A stretch of 64,000 nucleotides of DNA from Microbacterium flavescens (GCF_018588945.1 NZ_JAFIWA010000002.1:124001-188000), one strand, 5' to 3'; numbered from the stretch's first letter, positions 1-8,069 are shown. Translations and numbers: made by a program. Notes: generated by a model from the letters alone, not told the origin.

Positions 1-215
1 ACGAGGACGACGACGTGACGGTCGCGGCAGGTGCCGACATCGCGTTCCTCAAGGCGACGCACGCCGGTCAGACCCTTACCGCGCACGCGCGGCGGCGCGC
101 GGCGTCCGGACGCAGCGGGCTGTACGACGTGACCGTGACCGACGAGACCGGCGACGTGGTGGCGGAGTTCCGCGGGCGGTCGTTCATGACGCGCCGGGCG
201 CACCCGGACGGCTGA
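1..215 (+). CDS. paaI: PaaI-type hydroxyphenylacetyl-CoA thioesterase, C-terminal part
   Basis: This is the tail of a reading frame that enters from before the window, open in frame from base 3 and ending at TGA 213-215. The visible 70 or so residues look like the last strands of a hotdog-fold acyl-CoA thioesterase: an [12 protein letters not shown] stretch, then a strand ending in [16 protein letters not shown]. PaaI removes CoA from stalled or dead-end (hydroxy)phenylacetyl-CoA intermediates and usually sits beside the paa epoxidase genes, as it does here, 68 bp before paaA. The catalytic half is outside the window, so the assignment rests on the C-terminal pattern and the neighbours. Confidence 0.75.
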   Translation, partial: EDDDVTVAAGADIAFLKATHAGQTLTAHARRRAASGRSGLYDVTVTDETGDVVAEFRGRSFMTRRAHPDG

Positions 216-250
216 CCTCGCCGCGCGCGGACGGGCGACCCGTAGTAGAC

Positions 251-272
251 TTACTGAACGAATGGTCTGTAA
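251..272. promoter_or_regulatory. Putative TetR-type (PaaR-like) operator before paaA
   Basis: A 22-bp imperfect palindrome with half-sites TTACTGAAC and GGTCTGTAA lies 11 bp before the paaA start. This size and symmetry fit a TetR-family repressor site. PaaR repressors of this family, relieved by phenylacetyl-CoA, are known for actinobacterial paa operons. No paaR gene is in the window. A possible -10 hexamer TAGACT (246-251) abuts the palindrome. Confidence 0.55.
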
Positions 273-283
273 TTAAGGAGTCG

Positions 284-1267
284 ATGATGACGACCGCACC
301 CGACCTCACCGTGGTCGAGCCCGACGAGGCTGCCGAGCAGGCCACATTCGATGCGCTCATCGCAGCGGAGCAGCGCATCGAGCCGCGTGACTGGATGCCC
401 GAGGCGTATCGCAAGACGCTGATCCGGCAGATCTCGCAGCACGCGCACTCCGAGATCATCGGCATGCAGCCGGAGGGCAACTGGATCACGCGCGCGCCGA
501 GCCTCAAGCGCAAGGCGATCCTGATGGCCAAGGTGCAGGACGAGGCCGGGCACGGGCTCTACCTCTACTCGGCGGCTCAGACCCTCGGCATCACGCGCGA
601 CGAGATGACCGAGCAGCTCATCTCGGGCAGGGCGAAGTACTCCTCGATCTTCAACTACCCGACGCCCACGTGGGCCGACATGGGCGCGATCGGCTGGCTC
701 GTCGACGGCGCCGCGATCTGCAACCAGGTGCCCCTCTGCCGGGCGTCGTACGGGCCTTACGGGCGCGCGATGGTGCGCATCTGCAAGGAGGAGTCGTTCC
801 ACCAGCGCCAGGGATTCGAGATCCTGCTCGCGCTCATGCAGGGCACGGTCGCGCAGCGCGAGATGGCGCAGGAATCCGTCAATCGCTGGTACTGGCCGAG
901 CCTCATGATGTTCGGGCCACCCGACGACGAATCGCCCAACTCGGCGCAGTCGATGGCGTGGAAGATCAAGCGCTTCTCGAACGACGAGCTGCGCCAGCGG
1001 TTCATCGGGATGCTCGTGCCGCAGGCCGAGGTGCTGGGTGTGACGCTGCCCGACCCCGAGCTGCGCTGGGACGAGGACGCCCAGCGGTGGCACATGACCG
1101 AGATCGATTGGACCGAGTTCCACGAGGTCCTGCGCGGCCGCGGCCCGATGAACGCCGAGCGCCTGCGCAACCGCCGCAACGCCCACGAGGACGGCGCGTG
1201 GGTGCGTGAGGCGGCCGCCGAGTACGCCCGCAAGCAGGCCACGCGCGCGGAAGGGAAGGTGGCGTGA
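284..1267 (+). CDS. paaA: 1,2-phenylacetyl-CoA epoxidase, catalytic subunit PaaA
   Basis: Di-iron oxygenase subunit of the PaaABCE complex, which epoxidises the ring of phenylacetyl-CoA in the cytosol. The 327-residue protein has the ferritin-like carboxylate/histidine motifs DEAGH (residues 86-90) and EESFHQ (169-174), and the conserved [11 protein letters not shown] segment near residue 57. The start is ATG 284 (ATG 287 is also possible), 3 bp after an AAGGAG ribosome site. It is the first gene of a tightly packed set: its TGA overlaps the paaB ATG by one base. Length and gene order match the family, so the call is secure. Confidence 0.96.
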   Translation: MMTTAPDLTVVEPDEAAEQATFDALIAAEQRIEPRDWMPEAYRKTLIRQISQHAHSEIIGMQPEGNWITRAPSLKRKAILMAKVQDEAGHGLYLYSAAQTLGITRDEMTEQLISGRAKYSSIFNYPTPTWADMGAIGWLVDGAAICNQVPLCRASYGPYGRAMVRICKEESFHQRQGFEILLALMQGTVAQREMAQESVNRWYWPSLMMFGPPDDESPNSAQSMAWKIKRFSNDELRQRFIGMLVPQAEVLGVTLPDPELRWDEDAQRWHMTEIDWTEFHEVLRGRGPMNAERLRNRRNAHEDGAWVREAAAEYARKQATRAEGKVA

Positions 1268-1572
1268 TGGCTACTCCGGGATACTCCGACCGCGAGACCT
1301 GGCCCCTGTGGGAGGTCTTCGTGCGTGCGAGCCGCGGGCTCAGCCACGTGCACGCCGGCTCGCTGCACGCGCCCGATGCCGAACTGGCGCTGCGCAACGC
1401 CCGCGACCTGTACACCCGCCGCGGCGAGGGCACGTCGGTCTGGGTCGTCCCGGCAGACGCGATCACGACGAGCGACCCCGACTCGAAGGGCGCCTTCTTC
1501 GAGAGCCCGGCGGGCAAGAACTACCGGCACGCGGTGTACTACACGGCGTCCGAGGGGGTGCCGCACCTGTGA
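1267..1572 (+). CDS. paaB: 1,2-phenylacetyl-CoA epoxidase subunit PaaB
   Basis: Small 101-residue subunit of the phenylacetyl-CoA epoxidase. PaaB helps assemble the multicomponent complex and has no known catalytic residues. The sequence has the typical start WPLWEVFVRASRGLSHVHAGS and the AELALRNARDLYTRR segment. The start is ATG 1267 in a TGATG overlap with paaA. The GTG at 1264 is also in frame but is less likely. The end overlaps the paaC GTG by four bases (GTGA), which suggests translational coupling along the operon. Confidence 0.95.
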   Translation: MATPGYSDRETWPLWEVFVRASRGLSHVHAGSLHAPDAELALRNARDLYTRRGEGTSVWVVPADAITTSDPDSKGAFFESPAGKNYRHAVYYTASEGVPHL

Positions 1573-2468
1573 GCACGGATGGCCAGGGCGTTTCGTCTCG
1601 CTCCGCTCGCTCAACGACCGTTGAGCGAGGGAGCGCAGCGACCGAGACGAAACGCGACGCGCACGGCGACGTCAGCGTCGACCGCCTCGAGCTCGCCGAC
1701 GAACTGGCAGGCGAAGGCGGCCGCGCGGCGACCGCCGACATCGCCGAGTACGCCCTGCGCCTCGGCGATGACGCGCTGATCCTGTCGCAGCAGCTCGGCG
1801 CCTGGATCGCACGCGCCCCCGAGCTCGAGGAGGATGTCGCGCTCGGCAACATCGCGCTCGACCTCCTCGGGCACGCCCGCTCGTTCCTCCGCTACGCCGG
1901 CACCTACGACGGCCGCACCGAGGACGACCTGGCGTACTGGCGCGACGAGCAGCAGTTCCGCTGCGCGTGGCTCTTCGAACAGCCGAACGGCGACTTCGCG
2001 CAGACGATCGCGCGCCAGTTCGCGGCATCCGTCTATCAGTACGAGCTCTACACGGCACTCGCCGAATCGAGCGACGAGACCTTCGCCGCGATCGCCGCCA
2101 AGGCCGTCAAGGAGGTCGAGTACCACCGCGACCACGCCGTGCAGTGGACGCTGCGGCTCGCCGGCGGCACCGACGAGTCGCGGGCGCGGATGATCCGCGC
2201 CGTGGGCGATGTGTGGCCGTACGTCGACGAGCTATTCCGCGACGATGCGCTCATCGAGCGGCTCGGCCCGGCGGCCGCGCGCCCGTCGAGCCTGCGTACC
2301 GGCTTCGACGCCGTCGTGGCCGCGGTGTTCGGCGAGGCCGGACTCGAGGTCCCGCAGGGATTCGTGAGCGCCGGCGGCGGGCGCGAGGGCAGGCATTTCG
2401 CGACGCTCGGCTACATCCTCGCCGAGATGCAGGTGCTCGCGCGGCAGCATCCGGGGGCGACATGGTGA
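1569..2468 (+). CDS. paaC: 1,2-phenylacetyl-CoA epoxidase subunit PaaC, N-terminus extended by a palindromic repeat
   Basis: Structural ferritin-like subunit that pairs with PaaA. Residues 35-299 have the usual features: ALRLGDDALILSQQLG, EEDVALGNIALDLLGHAR, and EVEYHRDHAVQWTLRL. From GTG 1569 (GTGA overlap with paaB) the protein is 299 residues, longer than the roughly 250 of E. coli PaaC. The excess is at the N-terminus, where about residues 7-29 are encoded by a palindromic REP-like sequence (1588-1655). There is no ATG, GTG or TTG between the repeat and the conserved body, so the repeat must be translated unless an unusual start is used. Confidence 0.92.
   Translation: MSTDGQGVSSRSARSTTVERGSAATETKRDAHGDVSVDRLELADELAGEGGRAATADIAEYALRLGDDALILSQQLGAWIARAPELEEDVALGNIALDLLGHARSFLRYAGTYDGRTEDDLAYWRDEQQFRCAWLFEQPNGDFAQTIARQFAASVYQYELYTALAESSDETFAAIAAKAVKEVEYHRDHAVQWTLRLAGGTDESRARMIRAVGDVWPYVDELFRDDALIERLGPAAARPSSLRTGFDAVVAAVFGEAGLEVPQGFVSAGGGREGRHFATLGYILAEMQVLARQHPGATW
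1588..1655. repeat. REP-like palindrome inside the paaC reading frame
   Basis: Arms GCGTTTCGTCTCG (1588-1600) and CGAGACGAAACGC (1643-1655) are perfect reverse complements. The inner parts, CTCGCTCAACG and TTGAGCGAGGGAGCGCAG, pair imperfectly. The same words recur in the repeat cluster at 4954-5124. In paaC the element reads through as GVSSRSARSTTVERG and onward with no stop. Confidence 0.9.
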
Positions 2469-2983
2469 CCCTCGCCGAGCTGCAGTCCCGCGAGGCGGTC
2501 GCGGATGCCTCCGCCCGCGCGTGGCGGATCGCCGCGGCCGTGCCCGACCCGGAGGTGCCGGTCCTGACGATCGAAGACCTCGGGGTGCTGCGCGAGGTCT
2601 CCGTCGACGGCGATCGGGTGACGGTCACGATGACCCCCACGTACTCGGGATGCCCCGCCGTCGACGCGATCCGCGACGACATCGTGCTCGCGCTCACCGG
2701 CGCGGGGTTCGCCGAAGTCGAGGTGCGCCTCACGCTCACCCCGGCCTGGACCACGGACTGGATGAGCGAAGCGGGGCGCGAGAAGCTCCGCGCGTACGGC
2801 ATCGCGCCGCCGACCGGCCGTGCGTCGGTGGGCGGGCCGATCCGGCTGCAGCTGGCCGTGAAGTGCCCCCGCTGCGGGTCGCTCGACACCCGCGAGCTCG
2901 CGCGCTTCGGGTCGACCTCGTGCAAGGCGCTCTACGAGTGCCGCGCGTGCCTCGAGCCCTTCGATCACTTCAAGGTGCACTGA
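2462..2983 (+). CDS. paaD: PaaD, Fe-S maturation factor for the phenylacetyl-CoA epoxidase
   Basis: A 173-residue protein with an N-terminal MIP18/DUF59-type domain carrying the conserved YSGCPAVDAI segment (residues 61-70) and a C-terminal zinc-ribbon-like cluster, Cys135, Cys138, Cys154, Cys160 and Cys163 (CPRCGS, then CRAC). PaaD is required for epoxidase activity and is thought to mature a metal centre; it is not itself part of the catalytic core. The chosen start is ATG 2462, overlapping the end of paaC by seven bases. GTG 2465 is an alternative. The stop overlaps the paaE ATG. Confidence 0.93.
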   Translation: MVTLAELQSREAVADASARAWRIAAAVPDPEVPVLTIEDLGVLREVSVDGDRVTVTMTPTYSGCPAVDAIRDDIVLALTGAGFAEVEVRLTLTPAWTTDWMSEAGREKLRAYGIAPPTGRASVGGPIRLQLAVKCPRCGSLDTRELARFGSTSCKALYECRACLEPFDHFKVH

Positions 2984-4179
2984 TGGCCGCCGACAACATC
3001 GGGGCCCGCGAGCGGGAGCGCATCGCCGAGGCCCTGCTCACCAGCGCCGTCGGCGGACCGCGCGAGGCAAAGCGCCGCGCGCGATTCCACACCCTGCGCG
3101 TCGCGGCGGTGCGGCCGCTGACCGACGCCGCCGTCGAGGTCACGTTCGCCGTGCCCGAAGAGGCGCGGGGCGACTTCGACTACCTCGCCGGGCAGCACGT
3201 GGCGTTGCGCACGACGCTGGACGGCCACGAGGTGCGCCGGTCGTATTCGCTGTGCCGTGCGGTCGATGCGGGCGGCGGCGGAGACGGCCCGCTCACCATC
3301 AGCGTCGCGATCAAGCGCGACCAGGGCGGCCGGTTCTCGACGTGGGCGCAGTCCGAGCTGAAGCCGGGCGATCGCATCGACGTCATGAGCCCGCAGGGCA
3401 CGTTCACCTCGACGCTCGCCGACCTCGACGGCGCCCACGTCGCGGGGATCGCCGCGGGCTCAGGGATCACCCCGCTCATGGCGCTCGCCGCAACGGTGCT
3501 CGAGCGCTCCGAGACATCGCGCTTCACCCTCGTCTACACCAACCGCTCGACGACCGACGTGATGTTCCTCGAGGACCTCGCCGACCTCAAGGACCGGTAC
3601 CCGTCGCGGCTCGCGCTGCACCATGTGCTCTCGCGCGAGCAGCGCGCGGCACCGCTGCTCTCGGGGCGCATCGACGAAGAGCGGCTGCGGCGCATCCTCG
3701 ACGCGCTGGTCCTGCCCGACACCGTCGACGAGTGGTTCCTGTGCGGACCGTTCGAGCTGGTGCAGCTGTGCCGCGACACGCTCGCCGACATCGGAGTCGC
3801 GCCCGAGCACGTCCGCTACGAGCTGTTCACGACGGGTGAGGGCGGCCGGGCCGAGGCGCCCTCCGGCCGCCCGATCGAGGTGAGGGCCGACGAGCCCGTC
3901 CACCGCATCGAAGTCACGCTCGACGGCCAGTCGGCCACGATCGAGAGCCCCGTCGCCGCGCACGAGTCGATCCTCAACGCCGCGCTGCGCGTACGCCCGG
4001 ATGCGCCGTTCGCGTGCGCCGGCGGCGTGTGCGGAACCTGCCGGGCGCTCCTGCGGGAAGGCTCCGTCGCGATGACCGAGAATTACGCGCTCGAGCCGGA
4101 CGAGCTCGAGCGCGGGTACATCCTCACTTGCCAGTCCCACCCCACGACCGACCGCGTCGTGGTCGACTACGACGTCTGA
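2983..4179 (+). CDS. paaE: Phenylacetyl-CoA epoxidase reductase PaaE
   Basis: Electron-transfer subunit that passes electrons from NADPH through FAD and a [2Fe-2S] cluster to PaaA. The 398-residue protein has an FAD/NAD(P) reductase module, with RRSYSLCR and GSGITPLMALA typical of the ferredoxin reductase fold. The C-terminal plant-type ferredoxin domain has cysteines at 345, 350 and 353 (CAGGVCGTC) and a fourth in ILTCQSH. The start is ATG 2983, overlapping the paaD TGA (TGATG). It is the last epoxidase subunit gene; the isomerase follows after 10 bp. Confidence 0.95.
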   Translation: MAADNIGARERERIAEALLTSAVGGPREAKRRARFHTLRVAAVRPLTDAAVEVTFAVPEEARGDFDYLAGQHVALRTTLDGHEVRRSYSLCRAVDAGGGGDGPLTISVAIKRDQGGRFSTWAQSELKPGDRIDVMSPQGTFTSTLADLDGAHVAGIAAGSGITPLMALAATVLERSETSRFTLVYTNRSTTDVMFLEDLADLKDRYPSRLALHHVLSREQRAAPLLSGRIDEERLRRILDALVLPDTVDEWFLCGPFELVQLCRDTLADIGVAPEHVRYELFTTGEGGRAEAPSGRPIEVRADEPVHRIEVTLDGQSATIESPVAAHESILNAALRVRPDAPFACAGGVCGTCRALLREGSVAMTENYALEPDELERGYILTCQSHPTTDRVVVDYDV

Positions 4180-4189
4180 GAGGGCATCC

Positions 4190-4951
4190 GTGATCACCTG
4201 CTCCGTCGACGATGGCCTCGCCGAGATCGTCCTCGACGCCCCCGAGAAGCTCAACGCCCTGTCGCTCGAAGCGATCGCGGAGTTGGATGCCGCATACGCC
4301 GAGGCTGAGGCATCCGGCGCTCGAGCCGTCGTGCTGCGGGGCGAAGGGCGCGCGTTCTGCGCCGGGCGCGACATCGCCGGCGTCGACCCCGCGACCGATG
4401 ACGTGCGCGGATACCTGGGAGCCGTCGAGGCGCTGATGCGACGGATGGCCGCCTTCCCCGCACCGACCTTCGCCGCCGTGCACGGCGCGTGCCTGGGCGT
4501 CGGCCTCGGCCTCGCGATCGCGACCGACGTGGTCTACGTCGCCGAGACCGCCAAGGTCGGGTCTCCGTTCGCGAACCTCGGCGCGATGCTCGACTCCGGC
4601 GGGCACGCGCTGCTGTACGAGCGGCTCGGTGCCCACCGCGCCCTCGACCTCATCTACACCGGCGAGCTGCTGACCGGCGCCGAGGCCGTCGCGGCCGGGA
4701 TGTTCAGCCGGAGCGTCGCCGCCGACGAGCTGCTGGCCTTCACGCGGGAGCGTGCCGCGCGGGCGGCGGCGGGCCCGACCCAGGCGTTCCTCGCGTCCAA
4801 GCGCCTCATCGACAAGCTGCGCGACGAGCGGCTCTGGCGGGTCGTGGCCGAGGAGAACCGCGGGCAGGCCGAGCTGCGCGACACCGCCGACTACCGCGAG
4901 GGGTTCGCGGCGTTCCAGGAGAAGCGCAAGCCTGGGTTCACCGGGTCCTGA
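4190..4951 (+). CDS. paaG: Enoyl-CoA hydratase/isomerase family protein, PaaG-like
   Basis: Crotonase-fold protein of 253 residues, with oxyanion-hole segments FCAGRDI (57-62) and VHGACLGVGLGLA (98-109). The active-site loop reads LGAMLDSGG: Asp135 stands where hydratases carry their second Glu. That Asp is the hallmark of PaaG, the isomerase that converts ring-1,2-epoxyphenylacetyl-CoA to the oxepin ahead of ring opening. This fits its place directly after paaE. The start is GTG 4190. I cannot exclude a PaaF-like hydratase role, but the Asp and lack of the usual Glu favour PaaG. Repeats follow the stop at once. Confidence 0.78.
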   Translation: MITCSVDDGLAEIVLDAPEKLNALSLEAIAELDAAYAEAEASGARAVVLRGEGRAFCAGRDIAGVDPATDDVRGYLGAVEALMRRMAAFPAPTFAAVHGACLGVGLGLAIATDVVYVAETAKVGSPFANLGAMLDSGGHALLYERLGAHRALDLIYTGELLTGAEAVAAGMFSRSVAADELLAFTRERAARAAAGPTQAFLASKRLIDKLRDERLWRVVAEENRGQAELRDTADYREGFAAFQEKRKPGFTGS

Positions 4952-4953
4952 CG

Positions 4954-5124
4954 CGTTTCGTCTCGTCGCTTCGCTCCTCGCTCAACGACCCGGGATCTTC
5001 CCGCCCGCTGAGCCGCGACCCCCGGTCGTTGAGCGAGCGCAGCGAGACGAAACGCCCTTCCCTCCCGCTGAGCCGCGACCCCCGGTCGTTGAGCGAGCGC
5101 AGCGAGACGAAACGCCCTTCCCGC
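4954..5124. repeat. REP-type palindrome plus a 60-bp tandem duplication between convergent genes
   Basis: A left arm (4954-4992) beginning CGTTTCGTCTCG and ending CTCAACGACC is followed by two right arms reading GGTCGTTGAGCGAGCG and AGCGAGACGAAACGC. The right arms lie in two exact tandem copies with a 60-bp period (5004-5062 and 5064-5122), each led by CGCTGAGCCGCGACC. Either right arm could pair with the single left arm. The cluster lies between the stops of the paaG-like gene and the minus-strand ThDP gene, so it could also end transcription from both sides. Confidence 0.9.
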
Positions 5125-5125
5125 C

Positions 5126-6778
5126 TCAGGAGTTCACGCGGATGATCTCCTGCTGGTACGGGGCGACGACCGCGCCCGAGATGCGGCAGTCGAGCACCAG
5201 GAAGGGGCGGGATGCCGCGTCCTCGGCCGTCCACGACGCGAGGCGCTCGAGATCGGCCATGCTGCGCACGACGACCCCTTCGGCGCCGACGCCGGCGGCG
5301 AGGGCGGCGAAGTCGACCTCGGGGATGAGCATGGGCTCCTTCGCGAGCCCCTTCAGCCCGTAGAGGTTCACCTCCGCGCCGTAGGCGGCGTCGTTCCAGA
5401 CGACGGCCATGCCCCGGCCTCCCGCGACGCGGACCGCCGACTCGAGGTCGGACAGCGCCATGAGCCCGCCGCCGTCGCCGGTCGTGAGCACCACGGTGGC
5501 CTCGGGGCGTGCGAGCGCGGCGCCCGGCACCGACGGCCAGCCCAGGCCGATCGACTGGAACGCGGTGCCGATCATCATCATGCGGTCGGGTGATTCGACA
5601 GGCCAGTACATGTTCGCCCAGCCGATGAAGTGCCCGCCGTCGGAGACGACCACGCGGTCGACGGGGAGGAGCTCCGCGATGCGCGCGGCCACCGAGCGGG
5701 GGTCGAGGCGTCCGTCGGGTGCGACGCCCTCGCCGGCGTCGTACGCGCGCGCCGCGACGACGTCCACCGACTCCCGCCACCCGCTGCTCCGGCCACCCGC
5801 ACCCCGGACCGCCTCGACGAGCCGGCCGGCGATGGTCGCGGCATCCCCCCGCACGAATCCGCCGACGTGCGGATGCGTCGCAGCGGGGGTGACATCGACC
5901 TGGAAGACGCGGGTGCCGGGGGCGAACAGGTCGCCGAAGCGCATCGTGAACTGGTTGAGGGAGGCTCCGAACACGACCGCGACATCGGCCTCGCGCACGA
6001 GCTCCATCGCGCCCTCGGCGCCGAATCCGCCCGTCACGCCGAGGTCGAACTCGGCGCGGGGGAAGACGCCGCGTCCGAGCGCCGTCGAGGCGGTCAGCGC
6101 TCCCGTCAGGTCGGCCAGCTCGCCGAGGACCTCGCCGGCCCCCGAGGTCCATGCCCCGCGGCCGGCCAGCAGGAGCGGCCGCTGCGCGCCCGCGAGGGCG
6201 GCCGCGATCTCGCCCACGGCGCCCTCCGCGAACGGTCCGGCGGGCGACAGCGGGCCGGGAAGACGCGGCTCGGGCGCCTCGGGGACGGGGCCGGCGTCGC
6301 GGGCGGCGACGTCGTAGGGGATCGCGAGCACCGTCGGCACCCGGTAGGTGAGGGCGTGCTCGATCGCGATGACGGTCGTGGCCGCGGCATCCGCTCGTCC
6401 GACGGTGTACGTGCGGGCGCCCACCGCCGACGCGAGGGCGATCTGGTCGACGTCCCACGGGCGCGGACCCGACGTGGGCTCGTCGCCCACCACGAGCACG
6501 AGCGGAACGTGGGCCTGCACGGCTTCGGCCAGCGCGGTGAGGGTGTTCGTGAAGCCGGCACCGTACGTCGCGGTGGCGGCGGCCAGCCGGCCCGAGGCAC
6601 GGTGGAACGCGTCGGCGGCGACGACGCCGCCCGCCTCGTGCCGCACGGCGGTGAACGAGACGGCGGTCGCGCGCTCGAGCGCGTCGAGGAAGTACGCGTT
6701 GCCGTTGCCCATGACGCCGAAGACGTGGTCGATGTGGCGGGCGAGGGTGAGTGCGACGTGCGCAGAGACGGTGGGCAT
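5126..6778 (-). CDS. Thiamine-diphosphate-dependent enzyme, acetolactate-synthase-like, substrate unknown
   Basis: A 550-residue protein with the three-domain ThDP decarboxylase/synthase layout. The N-terminal catalytic glutamate is in VRHEAGG (Glu48). The C-terminal ThDP/Mg site runs from GDGGG (434) to Asn462 in WNDAAYG, the usual GDG...N spacing. The start ATG at 6778 is preceded by GCAGGAG. The family includes acetolactate synthase, benzoylformate decarboxylase and related lyases, and the substrate cannot be read from sequence. Its place between the paa genes and an aromatic monooxygenase suggests a catabolic decarboxylase or lyase rather than an IlvB for amino-acid synthesis, and no small regulatory subunit gene follows. 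Confidence 0.8.
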   Translation of the reverse strand: MPTVSAHVALTLARHIDHVFGVMGNGNAYFLDALERATAVSFTAVRHEAGGVVAADAFHRASGRLAAATATYGAGFTNTLTALAEAVQAHVPLVLVVGDEPTSGPRPWDVDQIALASAVGARTYTVGRADAAATTVIAIEHALTYRVPTVLAIPYDVAARDAGPVPEAPEPRLPGPLSPAGPFAEGAVGEIAAALAGAQRPLLLAGRGAWTSGAGEVLGELADLTGALTASTALGRGVFPRAEFDLGVTGGFGAEGAMELVREADVAVVFGASLNQFTMRFGDLFAPGTRVFQVDVTPAATHPHVGGFVRGDAATIAGRLVEAVRGAGGRSSGWRESVDVVAARAYDAGEGVAPDGRLDPRSVAARIAELLPVDRVVVSDGGHFIGWANMYWPVESPDRMMMIGTAFQSIGLGWPSVPGAALARPEATVVLTTGDGGGLMALSDLESAVRVAGGRGMAVVWNDAAYGAEVNLYGLKGLAKEPMLIPEVDFAALAAGVGAEGVVVRSMADLERLASWTAEDAASRPFLVLDCRISGAVVAPYQQEIIRVNS

Positions 6779-6921
6779 GGGAACTCCTGCAAGACGGGAA
6801 CGGTGGAAGGCCGTATGTGTCTCGCGCGTTCGCGCTGCGTGCCCATTTTTCGAGCACCGACGGGCTCGCTCCCGCCGGACGACTTCGAGTATAGGACTCC
6901 CCACGCGGCATGATGGGGCGT

Positions 6922-7224
6922 ATGAGGACGATCCAGCTGCGCCGGTACACGCTTGTCGAAGGGGAGTACGACGCGTTCGTCGCGTGGTGGGAGGGCTGCA
7001 TGCCGCGCGTGCGTCCGGCCGCCGGATTCGCGATCGAGTTCGCCTACGGCCTGCCCGCGTCCAGCGAGTTCGTATGGGCGGTCAGCGCCGAGGGCGACGA
7101 AGCCGCGTTCCTCGCTCTGGAGGAGCAGTACATGGCATCCGATGCGCGCGCCGAGGTGTTCGCCGGCGTCCCGCAGCGGGTCGCGAACTACGACATCGCC
7201 TTCGTCGGGCAGCGCTTCGCCTGA
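6922..7224 (+). CDS. NIPSNAP-family small protein
   Basis: About 100 residues beginning MRTIQLRRYTLVEGEYDAF, with a mid-protein FAIEFAYGL and SEFVWAVSAEG. This ferredoxin-like pattern is typical of single-domain NIPSNAP proteins, which form dimeric barrels and often sit beside catabolic enzymes without a defined reaction. I chose ATG 6922 because the family starts at this point. ATG 6910 and 6913 are also in frame. The gene lies between the divergent ThDP gene and the convergent iclR gene, with only 8 bp to the latter. Function unknown. Confidence 0.72.
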   Translation: MRTIQLRRYTLVEGEYDAFVAWWEGCMPRVRPAAGFAIEFAYGLPASSEFVWAVSAEGDEAAFLALEEQYMASDARAEVFAGVPQRVANYDIAFVGQRFA

Positions 7225-7232
7225 CGCCCGGC

Positions 7233-7937
7233 TCAGCCTCCGAGCGCGCCGCGGATGACGGCCGCCGAGCGCTCCAGGCGCGCGGCGACCTCGCCCGGCT
7301 CGTGCGTGCTGGCGAGGTAGACGACGGCGATCGCCGCCGGACCCCTCCCGCGGATCGACAGCGGCACGGCGACGGCGCGCAGACTCGGGATGACCTCGTC
7401 GTGGCTCTCGGAGAAGCCGCGGGCCGCGGCATCCGCCACCTCCTCCCGCAGGTGCTCGTCGGCGTCGGCCGGCCACGCGGCGTGGGGGAGGAGCGTCAGG
7501 ATCGCCTTGCCGGGGGCGCCGCGGGTGACGGGATGCCGCGTCCCCGGCCGCTGCGCCACCGAGGCGACCGCGTGCCGCGGCTCGACGCTCGCGAGCGTCA
7601 CGCACTCGTCGTGGTCGAGAACGCTGAGGAAGCACGTCATGCCCAGCTCGTTCGCGACGTCGGTGAGCTCGGGCAGCGCCTCGGCCTGCAGGTCGTGCGC
7701 GACGCCCGCCGCGAGCGCGGCCATCCGCGGGCCGAGTGCCAGGTGCCCGCTGGAGTCGCGGGTGATGAGGCCGTGGTCCTCGAGCGTGCGCACCAGGCGG
7801 TAGGCGACGGAGCGGTGGACGTCGAGCCTGCTCGCGACCGCGTCGATCGAGAGCGGCTCGCGGGCGTCGGCGAGCACTTCGAGCACCCGGATGCCGCGGC
7901 TCAACGTCTGCGACGCGGGCGCGCGCTCGTCGGCCAT
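7233..7937 (-). CDS. IclR-family transcriptional regulator
   Basis: A 234-residue regulator with an N-terminal winged helix (about residues 10-70; SRLDVHRSVAYRLVRTLEDHGL) and a C-terminal effector domain (about 85-230) with the typical RHPVTRGAPGKAIL and SSGHLALGPRM segments. IclR proteins bind small organic acids and control nearby catabolic genes. The gene is divergent from the FAD monooxygenase. The 132-bp gap carries two matching 15-bp palindromes over both promoters, so control of itself and of the monooxygenase is the natural reading. The effector is unknown. Confidence 0.9.
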   Translation of the reverse strand: MADERAPASQTLSRGIRVLEVLADAREPLSIDAVASRLDVHRSVAYRLVRTLEDHGLITRDSSGHLALGPRMAALAAGVAHDLQAEALPELTDVANELGMTCFLSVLDHDECVTLASVEPRHAVASVAQRPGTRHPVTRGAPGKAILTLLPHAAWPADADEHLREEVADAAARGFSESHDEVIPSLRAVAVPLSIRGRGPAAIAVVYLASTHEPGEVAARLERSAAVIRGALGG

Positions 7938-7951
7938 GCGTGCCGCCTCTC

Positions 7952-7980
7952 TTGCCCCTCCGGGTCACTTCGTATACGAT
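7952..7980 (+). promoter_or_regulatory. Probable promoter of the FAD monooxygenase gene
   Basis: TTGCCC (7952-7957), a 17-bp spacer, then TACGAT (7975-7980). The predicted transcription start falls in the first GTTC-N7-GAAC palindrome, so binding there would block initiation. The leader would be about 85 nt. The -10 overlaps a 10-bp palindrome TCGTATACGA (7970-7979). Confidence 0.5.
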
Positions 7981-7982
7981 CT

Positions 7983-8017
7983 GTTCAATAGTAGAACGAT
8001 CCGTTCCAATATAGAAC
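7983..8017. promoter_or_regulatory. Two tandem 15-bp operators GTTC-N7-GAAC
   Basis: Palindromes at 7983-7997 and 8003-8017 share the arms GTTC and GAAC with seven AT-rich bases between, and lie 20 bp apart, about two helix turns. Between them GAAC-N5-GTTC gives a further dyad. They sit between the divergent iclR-type gene and the FAD monooxygenase, so the IclR protein is the likely ligand. Confidence 0.65.
7988..8016 (-). promoter_or_regulatory. Probable promoter of the iclR-type gene
   Basis: On the minus strand TTCTAT (8016-8011), a 17-bp spacer and TACTAT (7993-7988) form a plausible promoter lying across both operator palindromes, as expected for autoregulation. Confidence 0.4.
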
Positions 8018-8069
8018 ACCGTCTGTTTCGGCCACAAGCCCTCGACATCGCCGTCCGAGGAGGACACCC

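Noticed and set aside
5004..5122. Tandem repeats as a CRISPR array
   Set aside because: Only two copies exist, they abut with no unique spacers, and the unit is half of a palindrome shared with paaC.
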